Source of the DNA: Scleromatobacter sp038243995
GTDB lineage: Bacteria > Pseudomonadota > Gammaproteobacteria > Burkholderiales > Burkholderiaceae_C
Assembly: GCA_038243995.1 (NCBI GenBank)
Contig: JBBRTV010000018.1
Coordinates: 1-64,000, forward strand
DNA: 64,000 nt
Reading direction: 5' to 3'
Position numbers and translations under genes: made by a program. Shown one piece after another: positions 42,588 to 51,128 of the stretch. The notes beneath the pieces were generated by a model. The model saw only the letters and a program-made list of their open reading frames with translations, was not told the DNA's origin and did no database searches. Every line of letters begins with the position of its first letter. The first letter of the stretch is position 1.

Positions 42588-43712
42588 ATGGACTTCCTGA
42601 TCGTCGGAGCCGGCTTCTCCGGTGCCTGTACCGCCCGTGCGCTGGCGGAGGCGGGGTTGCGCTGCCATGTGATCGACAAGCGCTCGCACGTCGGCGGCAA
42701 TGCGTACGACCGCATCGACGACCACGGCGTGCTCATCCACGAGTACGGTCCGCACATCTTCCACACCAACAGCGAGAAGGTCGTCACCTGGCTGTCTCGC
42801 TTCACGGCGTGGCGTGCCTACGAGCACCGCGTGCTGGCACAGGCGGACGCCTGTCTCGTGCCCCTGCCGATCAACCGTCGCACGCTCAATGAACTCTACG
42901 GCCTCGATCTCGACGAAGCCGGCGCCGCGGCCTTCCTCGAACGTGTTCGCGAGCCGCGCGAGACGATCCGCACTTCCGAGGACGTCGTGCTGAACTCGGT
43001 CGGGCACGACCTGTGCGAGAAGTTCTTCCGCGGCTACACGCGCAAGCAGTGGGGATTGGACCTGTCGGAGCTCGCCGCAGGCGTCGCCGCGCGCATTCCG
43101 ACGCGCACCAACGACGACGACCGCTATTTCACCGACCGTTTCCAGGCCATGCCGGCCGCCGGCTACACGGCGATGTTCCAGTGCATGCTCGATCACCCGA
43201 ACATTTCGATCCAGCTCGGTGTCGAGTTCGACGCCGTGCGCACCTCGATCGGGCGGCGCGCGACGGTCTACTGTGGCCCGATCGACGCCTACTTCGGCCA
43301 CCGCTTCGGTGCGCTGCCCTACCGGTCACTGCGCTTCGAGCACGAGCATCGTGCCGACACGACGTGGACCCAGGCCGTCGGCACGGTGAACTACCCGAAC
43401 GAGCATGCGTACACGCGCATCACCGGATTCAAGCACCTGACGGGCCAGGCGCATGCCGGCACCTCCATCGTGCGCGAATACCCGTGCGCCGAGGGCGACC
43501 CCTACTACCCGATCCCGCGGCCGGCCAACGAGGCGCTGTTCAAGCGCTACGAGGCGCTGGCGGAGGGCGAGCAGGACGTTCATTTCATCGGCCGGGTCGC
43601 ACAGTACCGCTACTACAACATGGATCAGGTCGTCGGCGCCGCGCTCGCGTTGGCGGAGCGGCTCATCGGCGCGTATCCGCTCGGGCAGGAGCGCCAGGAA
43701 GCGCTTTCCTGA
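42588..43712 (+). CDS. glf: UDP-galactopyranose mutase
   Basis: 374 residues. Glf is an FAD enzyme that converts UDP-galactopyranose to UDP-galactofuranose. Signatures: N-terminal dinucleotide fold DFLIVGAGFSGACTARALAE, RSHVGGNAYDRIDDHGVLIHE, the YGPHIFHTNSEKVVTWLSRF region, RKQWGLDLSELAAGVAARIP, and the C-terminal FIGRVAQYRYYNMDQVVGAA, where the RYYNMDQV loop is catalytic. GGAG lies 10 bases before the ATG. It opens the glycan island and implies that the surface or flagellar glycan contains galactofuranose. Confidence 0.93.
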   Translation: MDFLIVGAGFSGACTARALAEAGLRCHVIDKRSHVGGNAYDRIDDHGVLIHEYGPHIFHTNSEKVVTWLSRFTAWRAYEHRVLAQADACLVPLPINRRTLNELYGLDLDEAGAAAFLERVREPRETIRTSEDVVLNSVGHDLCEKFFRGYTRKQWGLDLSELAAGVAARIPTRTNDDDRYFTDRFQAMPAAGYTAMFQCMLDHPNISIQLGVEFDAVRTSIGRRATVYCGPIDAYFGHRFGALPYRSLRFEHEHRADTTWTQAVGTVNYPNEHAYTRITGFKHLTGQAHAGTSIVREYPCAEGDPYYPIPRPANEALFKRYEALAEGEQDVHFIGRVAQYRYYNMDQVVGAALALAERLIGAYPLGQERQEALS

Positions 43713-43927
43713 CGAGCGGTGATCCCGGAGCGCATGCGGGCCGGGGAGCGGATCGGAAGCCCCACGTGGATCGACAGTCGCCCGATGCCGGCGGAGATCG
43801 GATCCGGCGGTGCCGGGCGAATCCGAGAACCGGCCCGGGGTTCCGACGCTTTTCGAGGCTTCGACCGCGGCCGTTCCGTCGACGATGGCATCGTCCGCAC
43901 GTCGGTGCGGCATGACAAGGAGTTCGC

Positions 43928-44698
43928 ATGAAGGTCGCAGTCATCACGCCCTACTACAAGGAACCGCGCGAGTGGATCGAGCGCTGCATCGCCGGCGTCC
44001 GGGCCCAAAGCCACCCGACGACACACCTGTTGGTGGCCGACGGCTTCGCGCAGGACTGGATCGACGGCGCCGGCGTCCGACATCTCCGGCTCGACAAGGC
44101 CCACGCAGACTACGGCAACACGCCGCGGGCGCTCGGCGCCCTGCTGGCGGCCAGCGAAGGCTACGACGCGGTCTGCTTCATCGATGCCGACAACTGGTGC
44201 AGCGTCGATCATGTGCGCTCCTGCGTGGAGCTCGCGCGCTCGGGCGATTACGACTACATCACCACGCGCCGCCACATGGTGCGCGAGGACGGCAGCATCA
44301 TGCCGCTGCGAATTTCGGAGGACGTCGACGGCTCGCACGTCGACACCAACCTCTATTTCCTCATGCGCGGTGCGTTCCACACGCTGGCGCGCTGGGCGTT
44401 GATGCCGCGGCCGATGGCCGTCTACGGCGACCGCGTCTTCCTCGCCTCGCTGCGCAGTGACGGCCTGAAGTCCGCCTGCACGGAGGAGCGGAGCCTGCGC
44501 TACCTGTGCACTTGGGCCCACCTCTATCGCGATATCGGCGAGACGCCCCCCGCCTACGCCAAGGATCCGCTGCCGGTCGCGGGTCTGCCGCAGTGGTACG
44601 GCGCGCTCGGGCCGCGCGAGGCCGAGCTCACCCGCCGATTGTCCGGAATGCCGCTGCCGGGCAGGGGCGCGCCCACCAAGGAGAATACCCATGCATAA
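43928..44698 (+). CDS. Glycosyltransferase family 2-like protein (module A)
   Basis: 256 residues. GT-A fold: VAVITPYYKEPREWIERCIA at the start, metal/nucleotide DxD in VCFIDADNWCSVDHV, and a distinctive SHVDTNLYFLMRGAFHTLAR region. It is a close relative of the gene at 49166-49930, which reads the same at many of these positions (for example FIDADNW, DGSHVDTN, GSFHTL, YLCTWAH). It overlaps the DUF707 gene by 8 bases, so the pair is coupled. Sugar and acceptor are unknown; the cluster suggests a flagellar or surface glycan. Confidence 0.85.
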   Translation: MKVAVITPYYKEPREWIERCIAGVRAQSHPTTHLLVADGFAQDWIDGAGVRHLRLDKAHADYGNTPRALGALLAASEGYDAVCFIDADNWCSVDHVRSCVELARSGDYDYITTRRHMVREDGSIMPLRISEDVDGSHVDTNLYFLMRGAFHTLARWALMPRPMAVYGDRVFLASLRSDGLKSACTEERSLRYLCTWAHLYRDIGETPPAYAKDPLPVAGLPQWYGALGPREAELTRRLSGMPLPGRGAPTKENTHA

Positions 44699-45578
44699 AC
44701 GCAACCTCGTGATCGTGCGCGCGGGCGACAGCTCGCTGCATCCGGCCTGGCTGGCACCGGACGGCCGCGAGCGCAGCTGGGACCTGGTCGTGAGCTATTT
44801 CGGCAACGATCCCGCGATCCATCGTCGTCCCGACGTGGTTCGAATCGATGGCAAGGGCACGAAGTGGGGCGGGTTGCATGCGCTGCTGGTGTCGGGCCAG
44901 CTCGACTGGCAGGCCTATGAACGCATCTGGCTGCCTGACGACGACCTCGCCTGCACGCCGGAGGCCATCGACCGCCTGTTCATGCTGGCCGACTACCACG
45001 AGCTCCATCTGTGCCAGCCTGCGCTGAGCCACGACAGCTACATCAGTCATGCCACCACGGTCCATAACCCGAGCTTCCTCCTGCGGCGCACCAACTTCAT
45101 CGAAGTGATGGCACCGCTGCTCACGCGCGAGCTGCTCGAGCGCGTGCTGCCGACGATGATCGAGAACGACAGCGGATGCGGCCTCGACTTCCTGTGGCAG
45201 ATGTTCCTCGACCGTCCGCGGCGCGATTCGGGTGTCATCGACGCGATCCAGATCCGCCATACGCGTCCCGTCGGCGGGCCCAACTACGCGAAGATGAAGG
45301 AACAGGGGAAGTCGCCCTGGGACGAGATGAACCGCCTGCTGCGCAAATACGCGCTGCATGACCGCGCCCAGCTTTGCTGGTCGGGCATCCGCATCGACGG
45401 GACGGAACTCAAGCTCGACGCCGTCGAAGAGGCGATGCCGTTGCTCGCCGCTGTCCTGGACGGCATGCGCCGGTGGTTGAACCCGGCCGAGCTGGACGAC
45501 ATCATCAATGGCTATCTGCGCCAGAGCGCCACGATGCGCGAAGCGGCAGGCCGGCTGAGGCAGCTCGCAGCTGCCTGA
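44691..45578 (+). CDS. DUF707 family protein, likely glycan-related (module A)
   Basis: 295 residues. DUF707 proteins are GT-A-like, of uncertain activity, in glycan clusters. The conserved acidic motif IWLPDDDLACTPEAIDRLF is intact, followed by LCQPALSHDSYISHATTVHN-PSFLLRR, ENDSGCGLDFLWQMFLDRPR and IDAIQIRHTRPVGGPNY. It begins inside the preceding GT2 gene (8-base overlap). A divergent paralog lies at 48084-49169 on the other strand. It is followed by tandem terminator-like repeats. Confidence 0.8.
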   Translation: MHKRNLVIVRAGDSSLHPAWLAPDGRERSWDLVVSYFGNDPAIHRRPDVVRIDGKGTKWGGLHALLVSGQLDWQAYERIWLPDDDLACTPEAIDRLFMLADYHELHLCQPALSHDSYISHATTVHNPSFLLRRTNFIEVMAPLLTRELLERVLPTMIENDSGCGLDFLWQMFLDRPRRDSGVIDAIQIRHTRPVGGPNYAKMKEQGKSPWDEMNRLLRKYALHDRAQLCWSGIRIDGTELKLDAVEEAMPLLAAVLDGMRRWLNPAELDDIINGYLRQSATMREAAGRLRQLAAA

Positions 45579-45596
45579 ACCCTCCCCTCGAGCGAG

Positions 45597-45702
45597 GCCC
45601 GCGCACGCTGCGGGCTTCCTCGCTGGATCGACCGGATGCAAGCCCGCGCGATGCGGGCTTTTTCATTGGATCGAGCCGAAAGACAAGCCCGCGATGCGGG
45701 CT
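45597..45702. terminator. Three tandem terminator-like hairpins between convergent glycan operons
   Basis: Stems GCCCGC/GCGGGC at 45597-45615, AGCCCGC/GCGGGCT at 45641-45659 (then TTTTT) and AGCCCGC/GCGGGCT at 45686-45702. Copies two and three share a repeated block beginning TGGATCGA. They lie 12-105 bases from both flanking stops and can serve both strands. Confidence 0.65.
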
Positions 45703-45714
45703 TTGTCAGGGAGG

Positions 45715-48087
45715 TCAGGCTGTCGCCGCGGCTGCGACCGACGCGGGCGCGGGCGGACGGTCGGGCCATTGCGCGAAGTGACGATCGATTGCCGCCTCGG
45801 CGGCGCCACGCCGGCGTTCGAAGGTGAGGACCGAAAGCTCGTCGAGCAGCCGACCCAGCGCCGCGCACTCGTCGGGGACCCTCGGGGACGGCGCCGTGCG
45901 GTCGAGGTGCTTCTCCGCAAAGGCGCGCTGCAGGGGCGCGCGCACGAGCTCCTCCAGCCGTGCGAGCCGGTCGGCATCGAACAGGTCGTCGTAGCGCAGG
46001 AACAGGACGTCGGCGCCGGCGCGGTAGAGCCTGGCCGCACGACGATAGGCCTGGCGCCAGACATCGAAGGCGTCCCGCATGCTGATGCGGAAATCCAGCA
46101 GGTAAGTCGCGACGCGGCATTCCTTGAGAATGCTCTCGGCGGTGATGCCCGGGGCGCGATGGATCGCCAGGATCAGCGCGTCCGGAGCCGCCTCGAGCCA
46201 GGCCGGTGCCGTGACGGACATGCGAGGATCCTTGAGCACGAACGGCGCCACGGCGACCGCCTTCGCGATCTCGCGCCGATGCGCGTCGCTCCACGCCGCC
46301 GGCATCGCGTCGGGGAAGCGCGCGAGCCACAGCTGGTGCGGTTCGAAGCCTTGCAGCAGGGTGCGCGTGGCCTCGGCGCCGAGGTGCGCGACCGCGGACG
46401 TCAGCAGGATCGATTCATTGAGGTCGTTGATGTGCCCGGCCTCGAAGTAGCCTTTCGGATTCGAGACCCCCGGCGCGTAGAGTGCGCTTGCGTGATGGTG
46501 CGTCGGCGGGCCGAACATGCCGGCAAGGCAGCTCGTGCCGCTGCGGCCGGCTCCGAGGATCAGCACCGAACGCGGCGCGACGGTCGCGGGCGCGACCGGC
46601 GCTGCATCGTCGACGGGCGCGGGTGGCGTCCTCAACCCGATCGACTGCAGCGGATGCAGGATGAGCGACGCCGGTGGATCGATCCACTCGGGGACGCGCG
46701 CATCGATCTCGACGAGGGCCCGCCGCACGGCCTGTGAACGCGCCGCGCGCTCCGCATCGATGCGCTGGAGAACCAGCGCCCCGTGCCGGGCGGTCGCGTA
46801 GGTCGACAGCGCGCGGAAGGAGAGGGTGCCCATCATGTCCGGCTCCCACCCTGCCGCATGCCAGCGTTCCAGCTCGCACGACAGCACGCCGGCGGCGCGT
46901 GGCTGCGCGGGCCAGAGCGCGATGCGGCGGATGTGGTCGGGAGGGACGACCTCGGCGAGCTCGTCCGCGAACGTGGCCGGCATGCCGGGCACGAACACCA
47001 AATCGGCGGCGATGTGCTGTTCGTCGGCCGTCGGCACATGCAGGTCAAGCTCCGGCAGGGCCGCGGCGATCGCGCCCGTCCAGGCGGGCGAGCCCATCAC
47101 GATCGCACGCTCGGCCCGCAGGCCGGCGCAGAGGTCGAGCAAGGGCGCGAGGTCGATCGCCTCGCCCGTGGCCACGCTGGTCGACGGGGCCGCTGCCATT
47201 GGCCAGCGGGCGCCATCGATGACCGGTGCCAGCGCCGCGTGATCCACGAGGTGCAGGTAGCGCAGCGTCGCGTAGTCGTGGGCGACGGGTTCGCGCACGA
47301 GCGCGTCGGCGCTTGTCGCGCCCAGCGCCGCCTGCACGACGCATCCCGGCGTCAGCGCCAGGCCGGCCAGCACCTGGTCGAGCAAGGCGCGGGCGGCGAA
47401 GCGGGCGCGCGCGCCGGAATCCCCGACCTGGCGGGCGCGGTGGGCCCGCCATTCGTGGACGAGGCGCGCCGTCAGCTGCGCGGTGCCCCGCAACGGGAGG
47501 CAGGCGAGCGAGGCGTGCTCGCAGAGGAAGGCGGGCATGGCGTCGTCGCCGCGGCGCAGTGGCTGGCCGATGGCGTCGATCGCCAGGGTCGCGTCGTCGG
47601 CAGGGTCGCGCTTGTACACGGCATGGCACTCGCCGGGTTCGTCCGCAGGGCGTCGATTCACGATCATCGCCAGCGGGTCGACGAGCGTGGCGCGCGCCGC
47701 CGTGGCGGCATCGGGCACGTAGGTCGCGCAACGCAGGATGGCCGTCGCACCCGACGGCAGGCAGGCCAGCTCGGATTCGATCGCCACGCGATCGCCGCGC
47801 ACGAACTGGCCGACCTCGAGCAGCCAGACGAGGTCGGGCGCGAAGATCGGGGCGACCATCCGATAGACCTGCGTCAGGCGGCCCGCGGGCGAGGCCCCGA
47901 CAGCCGGGTCGTCGACGATCAGCAGCGGCAGACCTTCGCCGCGAAGCGCCTCGAGGATGGCGCGCGTGCCGTCCAGGCAGCCCTCGTCGATGATGACGAG
48001 CAAGTCGGCCAGGCCCGCATGGTGACGGACAAAGGCTTCGATGATGTCGGCGTCGTTGCACGTGCGTGCGATCAGCGCGGTGTTCAT
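45715..48087 (-). CDS. Fused glycosyltransferase-like and sulfotransferase protein
   Basis: 790 residues from ATG 48087 (GGAGAG before it). The N-terminal 250-300 residues resemble GT2_4 enzymes: ALIARTCNDADIIEAFVRHH, LVIIDEGCLDGTRAILEAL. The expected D-x-D site is replaced by LLEVGQFVRGD, so catalytic activity there is doubtful. A middle region (about 300-500) is unassigned. The C-terminal 280 residues form a sulfotransferase: P-loop SVLILGAGRSGTSCLAGMF near residue 512, then PFVLKDPRMSVTAP (3'-phosphate-binding KDPR) and ILAIHRAPGITAESI. PAPS-dependent sulfation of a glycan is inferred. It overlaps the DUF707-like gene by 3-4 bases and ends the unit. Confidence 0.8.
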   Translation of the reverse strand: MNTALIARTCNDADIIEAFVRHHAGLADLLVIIDEGCLDGTRAILEALRGEGLPLLIVDDPAVGASPAGRLTQVYRMVAPIFAPDLVWLLEVGQFVRGDRVAIESELACLPSGATAILRCATYVPDAATAARATLVDPLAMIVNRRPADEPGECHAVYKRDPADDATLAIDAIGQPLRRGDDAMPAFLCEHASLACLPLRGTAQLTARLVHEWRAHRARQVGDSGARARFAARALLDQVLAGLALTPGCVVQAALGATSADALVREPVAHDYATLRYLHLVDHAALAPVIDGARWPMAAAPSTSVATGEAIDLAPLLDLCAGLRAERAIVMGSPAWTGAIAAALPELDLHVPTADEQHIAADLVFVPGMPATFADELAEVVPPDHIRRIALWPAQPRAAGVLSCELERWHAAGWEPDMMGTLSFRALSTYATARHGALVLQRIDAERAARSQAVRRALVEIDARVPEWIDPPASLILHPLQSIGLRTPPAPVDDAAPVAPATVAPRSVLILGAGRSGTSCLAGMFGPPTHHHASALYAPGVSNPKGYFEAGHINDLNESILLTSAVAHLGAEATRTLLQGFEPHQLWLARFPDAMPAAWSDAHRREIAKAVAVAPFVLKDPRMSVTAPAWLEAAPDALILAIHRAPGITAESILKECRVATYLLDFRISMRDAFDVWRQAYRRAARLYRAGADVLFLRYDDLFDADRLARLEELVRAPLQRAFAEKHLDRTAPSPRVPDECAALGRLLDELSVLTFERRRGAAEAAIDRHFAQWPDRPPAPASVAAAATA

Positions 48088-49169
48088 GAAGTCTCTCCGG
48101 GGAGCCGGGCGACGGCCGCGGTCTTTGTATGGTCGATGATGGGCGAGCGGCGCAGCGGCGGCGGCGGCGAGGAGCCCGCGCACGGCTGTAGCGAGACGGC
48201 CGGCGGTGGCGGTTCGAGGCTGCGCGCGAAATGTGCCAGGAACACTTCGCCGATCGGTTCCGGCTCCTGCACCGCGCAGGCGTAGCCGGCCGTCAGGAGT
48301 CCGAGGAATTCCTCGCGGCTTTCGTCGAACAAGGCGACGCAGCGGCCGCGCAGCGCGAGTCCGCCCCAGGTCATCGGGGCCTCGTGGTGGGGGCCGGTGG
48401 CCTCCAGTGGCGCGGGCCACTGCGGCGGGGCGGTTTCATGATCGGCGGGCGGGAGGGTGCGCAGCGCCTGCACCGCGTCGACGACAGCGGCCGCGCTCAG
48501 TGGTGTCTCGTGGCACAGCGTGAGCAGGCGGGCCAGCGCGGCATCGCCCGGGAACGCGCGCATCAGCGGCAGCCATCGCCTCAGCGCGCGGGTCGAGAAA
48601 GCCAGGGCGTGGGTGTCGACACAATTGACGAAACGCAGCACGAACGACGGATTGTGCAGGGCTGTCGGCGTCGTGAAATGACTGCTCCAGCCGAGGCTCG
48701 GCTGGGCAATCTCGAGGCCGCCCTGACGCATGATGCGAAACAGCTCGGCGACGGCGTGCGCAGTCAACTGGACACCGTCCGCGAGGACGAGCACGTGATC
48801 GACGACATCCCATGCGGCCGCGTTCGCCTCGAGCTCCGCCGCCACCGCGGCCCAGCGGGCGGCCGGGTCGTGGGGGGGCAGGGCGAGGGTGCCCGTGGCC
48901 CAGGTGTCGCCCTCCGCGAGGGCCTGCGCCCCGGTGGTCAGGACGAGGTCGACGGACATCGAAGATTCCTCGGCGACAGGGCTTTCGCCCGCTGCGCCTT
49001 CAGGCTCCGCCCTGCGGTATTCGCCCTTCGGGCGGCCGTGCGTGCTCATCAGGCTACCTTCGGGCTCCGCCCTGCGGTATTCGCCCTTCGGGCGGCCGTG
49101 CGTGCTCATCAGGCTACCTTCGGGCTCCGCCCTGCGGTATTCGCCCTTCGGGCGGCCGTGCGTGCTCAT
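48084..49169 (-). CDS. DUF707-like protein (module B) with tandem STHGRPKGEYRRAEPEG N-terminus
   Basis: 361 residues from ATG 49169 (GGAG upstream, ATGA overlap with the preceding GT2) or 291 from ATG 48959 (GAGGA upstream, MSVDLVLTTG). With the long start the protein begins with three copies of the 20-residue MSTHGRPKGEYRRAEPEGSL repeat. The body aligns with the DUF707 paralog at 44691-45578: QPSLGWSSHFTTPTALHNPS, FVLRFVNCVDTHALAF. The DDD motif is replaced by LADGVQLTAHAVAELF, so the paralog may have lost its activity. The C-terminal 100 residues are Pro-rich and variable. It is coupled to the sulfotransferase gene. Which start is used is unknown. Confidence 0.7.
   Translation of the reverse strand: MSTHGRPKGEYRRAEPEGSLMSTHGRPKGEYRRAEPEGSLMSTHGRPKGEYRRAEPEGAAGESPVAEESSMSVDLVLTTGAQALAEGDTWATGTLALPPHDPAARWAAVAAELEANAAAWDVVDHVLVLADGVQLTAHAVAELFRIMRQGGLEIAQPSLGWSSHFTTPTALHNPSFVLRFVNCVDTHALAFSTRALRRWLPLMRAFPGDAALARLLTLCHETPLSAAAVVDAVQALRTLPPADHETAPPQWPAPLEATGPHHEAPMTWGGLALRGRCVALFDESREEFLGLLTAGYACAVQEPEPIGEVFLAHFARSLEPPPPAVSLQPCAGSSPPPPLRRSPIIDHTKTAAVARLPGETS
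49003..49169 (-). repeat. Three-copy 60-bp translated repeat (STHGRPKGEYR type)
   Basis: Core copies at 49003-49049, 49063-49109 and 49123-49169, exactly 60 bases apart; the 47-base core carries a GCCC-GAA-GGGC hairpin. It is read in frame as MSTHGRPKGEYRRAEPEGSL. I remember variants of this peptide in many Burkholderiales proteins, so it is likely a dispersed REP-like element that has entered the gene. Confidence 0.85.
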
Positions 49170-49930
49170 GCCTGCTCCTTCTTCTCGGAAAATCGGATGG
49201 GTGAGGCGGCGAGGCGGTCGACGATGGTGCGGTCGCGCTCGTCGAGTGCGTTCCACCAGTCCTGCGTCGCGCGGGTGTCGATGGACGACTTGGCGTAGTC
49301 CGGCGGTACCTCGCCGAGCGCCTCGAAGATGTGCGCCCAGGTGCACAGGTAGTTCACCGTCACGGCCTCGTTGCGCACCGTGCGCAGGCCTTGCGCGCGA
49401 AGGCTGCCGACGAAGATGCGATCGCCGATGACCGACAGCGGCTTGGGCATCACGCCCCACTGTCCCAGGGTGTGGAAGCTGCCCGGCAGCATGAAGAAGC
49501 AATTGGTGTCGACATGGCTGCCGTCATGGTCGTCGCGCGTGAGGATGTTCATCACGCTGCCGTCGTTGCGCGTCAGGCGACGCCGGGCGACGATGTAGTC
49601 GAGCGCGTCGCCCGCCGCGGCAGCCGTGCGCAGGCACGTGGAGACATGCTCGGGTTCGAGCCAGTTGTCGGCGTCGATGAAGCCGATCGCGTCGAATCCT
49701 TCGCTGGCGGCCAGGATGCCGCCGATAGAGCGCGGCGTGTTGCCGAAGTCGCCATGCGAGCAACCGAGGCGCAGGTGGCGCACCGCCTGGCCATCGATCC
49801 AGTCCTGCGGGTGGCCGTCGGAGACCACGAAGTGCGTCACCGGGACGTCCTGGGCTTCGACGGATCGGAGGCAGCGCTCGATCATCTCGTGCGGCTCCTT
49901 GTAGTACGGGGTGACGATGGCAACTTTCAT
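49166..49930 (-). CDS. Glycosyltransferase family 2-like protein (module B)
   Basis: 254 residues from ATG 49930. GT-A fold: VAIVTPYYKEPHEMIERCLR, FVVSDGHPQDWIDGQAVRHL, DxD in IGFIDADNWLEPEHV, and DGSHVDTNCFFMLPGSFHTL. It is a paralog of the 43928-44698 gene but on the opposite strand. The TGA overlaps the ATG of the DUF707-like gene. It probably uses an activated sugar for the same or a related glycan. The upstream gene (50061-51128) is on the same strand, 130 bases away. Confidence 0.87.
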   Translation of the reverse strand: MKVAIVTPYYKEPHEMIERCLRSVEAQDVPVTHFVVSDGHPQDWIDGQAVRHLRLGCSHGDFGNTPRSIGGILAASEGFDAIGFIDADNWLEPEHVSTCLRTAAAAGDALDYIVARRRLTRNDGSVMNILTRDDHDGSHVDTNCFFMLPGSFHTLGQWGVMPKPLSVIGDRIFVGSLRAQGLRTVRNEAVTVNYLCTWAHIFEALGEVPPDYAKSSIDTRATQDWWNALDERDRTIVDRLAASPIRFSEKKEQA

Positions 49931-50060
49931 GATGTCCTCGCGGACCGGCCTCGGTCCTTGCCAGAGTGACTTTAGGCAAGGGCGCGCGACGCGACGCCCG
50001 GAAAAGGGGCGAACGGGCCGCCCAGTTCCACTGCCTGCCCAGGGGCGGGGACCATGATGT

Positions 50061-51128
50061 CTAGATCGTCTGTCGATACCGCAACGCCTCGATCGCGCGT
50101 CCGGTCCCTTCATACAGCACGGCCAGGTTGCGCGCCGCGTAGACACTGCCGCGCCCGGCGACGGAGCCTTCGAGATCCGGACGCTCGCCGATCTCGAGGC
50201 AGCGCAGCCAGGCCGACTCGATCATGGGAAGCAGTTCGCCGGCGCGTTCCGGCTTTTCGGTGGCCCAGTCGAGCAGCAGGTCGCCGAGCGCGAAAAAGAA
50301 GTCCGGCGAGTCGGCCCACGTGGTCATCGCGTCCTGCGCGAGCAGCACGGCCTCGGCGTGGCGGTGGCATTTCTTCAACGCGTGCATTTCGCGCACGAGC
50401 CGGTCATGGTGCCAGGCGGGCGGGTGAGGGGCGGCGTCGAGCGCGGCGGCTTCGCAGGCCCGCGAGGCAGCGAACTGCCGGGCGGCTGCGGCGTAGCGCT
50501 CGTAGACGTCATGGTCCTTGCCGACCTGGTAGTTCAGCCAGGCATCGTGCGGCGCCTGCTGGAGCGCGGCCGCCAGCAGCGGCGCGTTCCGACCGGCCTT
50601 GGCCTCGAGCGCCCGGGCACGGTAGCCGTCGTGCGCGAGCACCACCTCCAGGCGGCGCACGGGCAGGGCGTGCACCGGCTGCTCGTGGATGCAGCCCTGG
50701 TAGCGAACGCCGCGCGGCAGGACGCGCGACAGCCAGCTGGGCGCGATGGCGATGCCGGCAGGGGTGTCGAACTGGCTGTCGACGCGCAGCGCGCCGACGA
50801 AGTCCGGCGTCGAGTGGCGCAATGCCAGCAGCTCGGCGCCGTGCGCCGCGATCCATTCGTCGGCGTCGACGACGACGTGCCAGTCGCTGCGGGCGTGCTT
50901 CTCGGCGTAGGCGAGCGCCGCGTTGCGCGCTTGCGAAAAATCGTCGACCCACTTGAACCGACCCACGCGCGCGCCCGCCGACCGCGCGAGCGCGACGGTC
51001 GCATCGGTCGATCCGGTGTCGAGCACGATGAGCTCGTCGACGTGGTTGCGCGCGCTCGCGAGGGCCCGCACGATGTGCGCAGCCTCGTTGCGGGCGATCA
51101 TCACCAGGGCGATGCGGCAGGCGGTCAT
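50061..51128 (-). CDS. Glycosyltransferase family 2 with C-terminal helical repeats
   Basis: 355 residues from ATG 51128, which overlaps the stop of the GT41 gene (ATGA). GT-A domain: IALVMIARNEAAHIVRALAS, VDELIVLDTGSTDATVALAR, VVVDADEWIAAHG (intact DxD) and RYQGCIHEQPVHALPVRRLE. From about residue 190 TPR-like helices follow (AWLNYQVGKDHDVYERYAAA, HAEAVLLAQDAMTTWADSPD). Such GT2 proteins with TPR tails extend protein-linked or lipid-linked sugars. It is probably coexpressed with GT41. Confidence 0.87.
   Translation of the reverse strand: MTACRIALVMIARNEAAHIVRALASARNHVDELIVLDTGSTDATVALARSAGARVGRFKWVDDFSQARNAALAYAEKHARSDWHVVVDADEWIAAHGAELLALRHSTPDFVGALRVDSQFDTPAGIAIAPSWLSRVLPRGVRYQGCIHEQPVHALPVRRLEVVLAHDGYRARALEAKAGRNAPLLAAALQQAPHDAWLNYQVGKDHDVYERYAAAARQFAASRACEAAALDAAPHPPAWHHDRLVREMHALKKCHRHAEAVLLAQDAMTTWADSPDFFFALGDLLLDWATEKPERAGELLPMIESAWLRCLEIGERPDLEGSVAGRGSVYAARNLAVLYEGTGRAIEALRYRQTI

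Noticed and set aside
49003..49169. Possible CRISPR array
   Set aside because: Only three contiguous copies with identical 13-base linkers and no unique spacers; it is a tandem, in-frame translated repeat.
49931..49975. TAAAGTC-like -35 followed 15 bases later by ACCGAGGC before the module B GT2 gene
   Set aside because: The -10 matches only 4 of 8 sigma-28 positions, so it was not called a promoter.
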